From Bacteroidales bacterium (GTDB lineage: Bacteria; Bacteroidota; Bacteroidia; Bacteroidales; Muribaculaceae): a stretch of DNA of 8,955 bases. Location of the stretch: NCBI GenBank assembly GCA_900767075.1, contig CAAFXX010000225.1, forward strand, positions 1 to 8,955. The letters are read 5' to 3'. The notes below the pieces were generated by a model. That model saw only the letters and a list, made by a program, of their open reading frames with translations, did not search any database and had not been told where the DNA came from. This document shows, one piece after another, positions 6,605-8,955 of the stretch; position 1 is the first letter of the stretch, and each line of letters begins with the position of its first letter. Both the position numbers and the translations under genes were made by a program.

Positions 6605-7228
6605 TTAACGGTCATACACTCTTATATCCCTGTTCTCCACCACGCGGAACGATTCAATGATGAACCCGTGCGGGTTGTTGTCGCTGCGTATGGAGTTCAT
6701 GAGCCTGCCCCTTGTGACAAGGCTGCGTTCGGTCACGCTCTTCTCCCGGATGATGGAGAGTTTCGCGTAGGTCACAACCTCGTACGGATAGGTGTTGAAG
6801 TCGCATTTCACGCTGTCAATCCCGATACGCTGGTTCATGTTTCCCGAAATTATCCGGTTGTAGTATCCCTGCTCCGCCAGGTCCACATAGTGGGCGTATG
6901 CCGAGCGGTCAGCGAGGAACATCGCCCGCTGGATGTTTCCCTCTATCGCGCCCTTGTCGGGCGACAGCGTGAAGAACAGTTCATGGAAACGCCTTACATG
7001 CTCCCTTGCCTCCACAGGGCGGTTCTGCTCCAGGTCCTGCGAGAGGGCCAGCATCAGCGACTTGCCCTCGTCCAGCACATAGATTTTCTCCCGTTGCTCC
7101 TCCGCGAAGCTGTAGGCCTTCCACACGGAGAAGCCCACCAGCAGGGTGCAAACGCAGAGATAGGCTATCCCGAACATGCGGAGCTGCCTGAAACTGGTCT
7201 CGATATTTTTCAATGATTTGAATTCCAT
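6605..7228 (-). CDS. traK: TraK, VirB8-like inner-membrane assembly factor
   Basis: A 207-residue bitopic protein of the Bacteroides TraK family, the presumed VirB8/TrbF counterpart that nucleates assembly of the secretion channel. It has a short cytoplasmic N-terminus (MEFKSLKNIETSFRQLRM), one membrane segment at about 18-39 (FGIAYLCVCTLLVGFSVWKAY), and a periplasmic domain mixing helices (ALSQDLEQNRPVEAREHVRR, AIEGNIQRAMFLADRSAYAHY) with a β-rich C-terminal half (VKCDFNTYPYEVVTYAKLSI, TRGRLMNSI, GFIIESFRVVENRDIRVYDR). This order of helix bundle then curved sheet fits the NTF2-like VirB8 fold, though that is inference. It lies 21 bp after traJ and 12 bp before traL. Confidence 0.91.
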   Translation of the reverse strand: MEFKSLKNIETSFRQLRMFGIAYLCVCTLLVGFSVWKAYSFAEEQREKIYVLDEGKSLMLALSQDLEQNRPVEAREHVRRFHELFFTLSPDKGAIEGNIQRAMFLADRSAYAHYVDLAEQGYYNRIISGNMNQRIGIDSVKCDFNTYPYEVVTYAKLSIIREKSVTERSLVTRGRLMNSIRSDNNPHGFIIESFRVVENRDIRVYDR

Positions 7229-7249
7229 TTCAATGTCGTTTTAATATTG

Positions 7250-8260
7250 TTATTTGAAAAGTCTTCCTGCCACATTTCCCAAAGCGGCACCGGTTGCGCC
7301 ACCCACGATGGAGCCTGCCTTGGATGCCGTCTGGTTCACGTTCTTGCCGTAGTTACCCGCGTTACCACCAGCCTGGACGATCCAGCTCGCAACCGTCGGA
7401 ATGGTGAAATACCCGATGATTCCGATAATCAGGAATGTGATGTACACGCTGTTCGAGCCGTCGGGGATGAAATCAGGGTCGGCAAGCTGCTCGATGTCCT
7501 GCTGTAGCATCAGTACCTGAATCCTTGCCAGCACGCTGCTGAACAGGTCGCTGACCGGAAGCCACAGGTAGATGCTGATATAGCGGACGAACCACTGGCT
7601 GAGCGAGGCCTGAAAACCGTCCCAACAGGAGATGGCGAATGAAACCGGACCGAGTATCGAAAGGACTATCAGGAAGAATGTCCTGAGCGTGTCGATGACA
7701 AGGGCGGCGGCGTTGAACATCAGCTCCAGCAGTTCGCGGAAGAAATTCTGCACGGCCCTTTTCATGTTGTACATCGCGCGGTCCACGTACATCCCGCAAG
7801 CCTCGATCGCGTCCAGCGCGCCCAGCTCGTCCAGCTTGTTGTCGAAAGATTCCTTATCGACCAGATAGGCCGTTTCGGGATTGCGCTTCATCGCCTCCAC
7901 CTCCAGCCTGTCCTTCTGCGCCCGGTACTCGTTCATGTCGAAGGTCTGCGATTCCAGAATCGTGTGTGTACCTTTTACTATGGGAGACATGACACTGTTG
8001 AGCGTACCCAGTACAAGTGTAGGAAAGAACATGATACACAGCCCCAGGGCAAAGGGACGGAGAAGCGGGAATACATCCACGGGTTCCGCTCTCGCCAATG
8101 ACTGCCACACGCGGTAAGCCACATAGAAAAGCGCTCCCAACCCTGCAAGGCCCTTGGCGACACCGGTCATCTGCGAGCAGAGCGGCATCATGTCCGTGTA
8201 CAAACTCTGCAAAATCTGATGCAGGTTGTCGAAATTTACTGACAGCAATACCATAAGCAT
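7250..8260 (-). CDS. traJ: TraJ, VirB6/TrbL-like polytopic inner-membrane channel subunit
   Basis: A 336-residue hydrophobic protein of the Bacteroides TraJ family, the likely VirB6/TrbL equivalent forming the inner-membrane part of the DNA route. Predicted membrane segments lie at about 33-53, 68-90, 174-192, 193-212, 224-246 and 271-296. A charged region between residues 105 and 165 (EYRAQKDRLEVEAMKRNPET) separates the first pair from the rest. The conserved core is LGPVSFAISCWDGFQ (203-217) followed by WFVRYISIYLWLPVSDLF, as in TrbL-type proteins. The C-terminus is Gly/Ala-rich (GSIVGGATGAALGNVAGRLFK) and may act as a flexible helical tail. The ATG at 8260 is 12 bp after the traI stop; an in-frame ATG at 8254 is an alternative. 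Confidence 0.93.
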   Translation of the reverse strand: MLMVLLSVNFDNLHQILQSLYTDMMPLCSQMTGVAKGLAGLGALFYVAYRVWQSLARAEPVDVFPLLRPFALGLCIMFFPTLVLGTLNSVMSPIVKGTHTILESQTFDMNEYRAQKDRLEVEAMKRNPETAYLVDKESFDNKLDELGALDAIEACGMYVDRAMYNMKRAVQNFFRELLELMFNAAALVIDTLRTFFLIVLSILGPVSFAISCWDGFQASLSQWFVRYISIYLWLPVSDLFSSVLARIQVLMLQQDIEQLADPDFIPDGSNSVYITFLIIGIIGYFTIPTVASWIVQAGGNAGNYGKNVNQTASKAGSIVGGATGAALGNVAGRLFK

Positions 8261-8272
8261 TCGGATTTGGGA

Positions 8273-8902
8273 TTACCAATAGCGTTCATTGGGTGAGCCG
8301 TAGAGGGCCATCACGCGGTCAAGGTCATTCCGTTTCTTGGCACGCAGGTAGGACACGCCGATGTTCTTGTTGGTGTAATACTGCACCAGGGCACGGTACT
8401 GGAGCATGTCGGTATAGCACCGGTCGATGATATCCATCCGTTCCTTGTCGTTCATCGACAGGCCGTTCTCGTTGACCACCGTTTTCAGGTCGTTGAGCAG
8501 GTGTGAGCTCTCTTCCAGCAGCTTGGTGTAGCCGAGGGCTATGGCACTCAGTTCCTCCGGCGTGAAGTACGGATCACCCAGCATACGCTCGAAGCTGTTC
8601 ACATAGATGTCCGTGATGTCGCCTACCATCAGGATGGTCTGCTGCACCTTGCGGGCATCCCGGACAAGGTTCTTCACCTTGCGAAGCCCGTCGTAATACT
8701 CCTTGTCCTGTTTGTAAATTTTGACAGTTTCCTGAAAATTATTCGCCATATTGCCGGCGGTGGAGGATGTATGCACGATGTTCTTGGCGGCATTGATGAT
8801 ACCCTGTGCCAGATTGCCGGGGTCGGTCACGACCCACTGCGCCTTTGCCGTGAGGCTGATGAAGAAGCAGCCCATGCACAGCACTAAAATTTTCATTTTC
8901 AT
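8273..8902 (-). CDS. traI: TraI, DUF4141 / VirB5-TrbJ-like exported transfer protein
   Basis: A 209-residue exported protein matching TraI (DUF4141) of Bacteroides conjugative transposons. It is unrelated to the F-plasmid relaxase of the same name. A signal peptide (MKMKILVLCMGCFFISLTAKA) is probably cleaved after Ala21. The mature N-terminus QWVVTDPGNLAQGIINA is the typical TrbJ/VirB5 opening, in which a 'V.DP.NLAQ' motif begins the first long helix. The rest is largely α-helical and charged, with long helices at about 55-90 and 115-145 and a basic C-terminal part (LRAKKRNDLDRVMALYG). By analogy it is a periplasmic or tip component of the transfer channel. It is the first complete gene of the minus-strand unit here; the expected upstream gene (traG, VirB4 ATPase, or a small ORF) is cut off by the window end. 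Confidence 0.9.
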   Translation of the reverse strand: MKMKILVLCMGCFFISLTAKAQWVVTDPGNLAQGIINAAKNIVHTSSTAGNMANNFQETVKIYKQDKEYYDGLRKVKNLVRDARKVQQTILMVGDITDIYVNSFERMLGDPYFTPEELSAIALGYTKLLEESSHLLNDLKTVVNENGLSMNDKERMDIIDRCYTDMLQYRALVQYYTNKNIGVSYLRAKKRNDLDRVMALYGSPNERYW

Positions 8903-8933
8903 AAATCTACTTTTTAATGGTGAATAATCCGAT

Positions 8934-8955
8934 AGATCGGAAGAGCGTCGTGTAG
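8934..8955 (+). other. Untrimmed Illumina TruSeq adapter at the contig end
   Basis: The final 22 bases begin AGATCGGAAGAGC, the common Illumina TruSeq adapter core, and continue CGTCGTGTAG exactly as the adapter read through from the universal (read 2) side does. They directly follow genomic sequence at 8933 and run to the last base. This is sequencing artefact, not biology, and should be masked; the genomic sequence ends at about 8933. Confidence 0.96.

Larger units (their letters stand above)
1..8933. mobile_element. Internal segment of a CTnDOT-like conjugative transposon (ICE)
   Basis: The uninterrupted order traI-J-K-L-M-N-O-P-Q plus a lysozyme-like gene on the minus strand is the hallmark of the Bacteroides CTnDOT/CTnERL tra region, and the two plus-strand DUF genes are typical accessory genes of the same elements. 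No integrase, relaxase, coupling protein, VirB4 ATPase, origin of transfer or attachment site is visible, so both ends of the element lie outside the window. All tra genes read through without frameshifts or premature stops, so this part of the machine looks intact. The placement in Bacteroidota is firm from gene content; the exact host and element are inference. Confidence 0.92.

Noticed and set aside
8907..8933. Possible end of the gene upstream of traI on the minus strand (…GLFTIKK, stop TAG at 8909-8907)
   Set aside because: Eight codons before the adapter begins are too few to support a gene; the position would fit an upstream tra gene, but this cannot be shown.
1..8933. CRISPR array, tRNA or rRNA genes, insertion sequences, origin of transfer
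   Set aside because: No spaced direct repeats, no cloverleaf or rRNA-like stretch, no transposase, and no relaxase-associated inverted repeats were seen; nearly all bases are in assigned genes.

Overview
The window is an internal piece of a CTnDOT/CTnERL-type integrative and conjugative element (conjugative transposon) of Bacteroidota, most likely from a gut Bacteroides, Parabacteroides or Prevotella relative. The evidence is a run of minus-strand genes that matches the Bacteroides tra order without a break: traI, traJ, traK, traL, traM, traN, traO, traP, traQ, then a lysozyme-like gene. Leaders are A/T-rich with no obvious Shine-Dalgarno sequences, which is normal for this phylum. All family calls come from reading the proteins and from remembered family knowledge; no database search was run.

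Layout. From 8902 down to 1467 the minus strand carries ten tightly packed genes. Gaps are 0 to 26 nt, and two junctions overlap (traL/traM by 8 nt, traN/traO by 4 nt), so this is one polycistronic unit. It encodes much of a type IV secretion channel: TraI (VirB5/TrbJ-like periplasmic), TraJ (VirB6/TrbL-like polytopic inner membrane), TraK (VirB8-like), TraL (small inner-membrane protein), TraM (VirB10-like), TraN (VirB9-like) and TraO (predicted outer-membrane barrel). These are followed by TraP (toprim primase-like), TraQ (lipoprotein) and a secreted GH24-type muramidase-like protein that could open the peptidoglycan. The ATPase TraG (VirB4) and the earlier tra genes would lie beyond the right edge; relaxase, coupling protein, integrase and attachment sites are not in the window.

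From 83 to 1342 the plus strand carries two accessory genes of unknown function that I recognise as DUF4120-like and DUF3871-like. They converge on the tra operon, and a perfect 15-bp inverted repeat at 1376-1413 lies between the two gene ends, probably as a shared terminator. A short GC-rich palindrome (36-52) precedes the first of them.

The last 22 bases (8934-8955) are not biological: they match the Illumina TruSeq adapter. The right edge is therefore an untrimmed contig end.

I found no clearly undescribed system. The points most worth a second look are the total loss of zinc ligands in the TraP primase finger, the altered active site of the lysozyme-like protein, the acidic surface-export signal on TraQ, and the uncharacterised DUF4120/DUF3871 pair.
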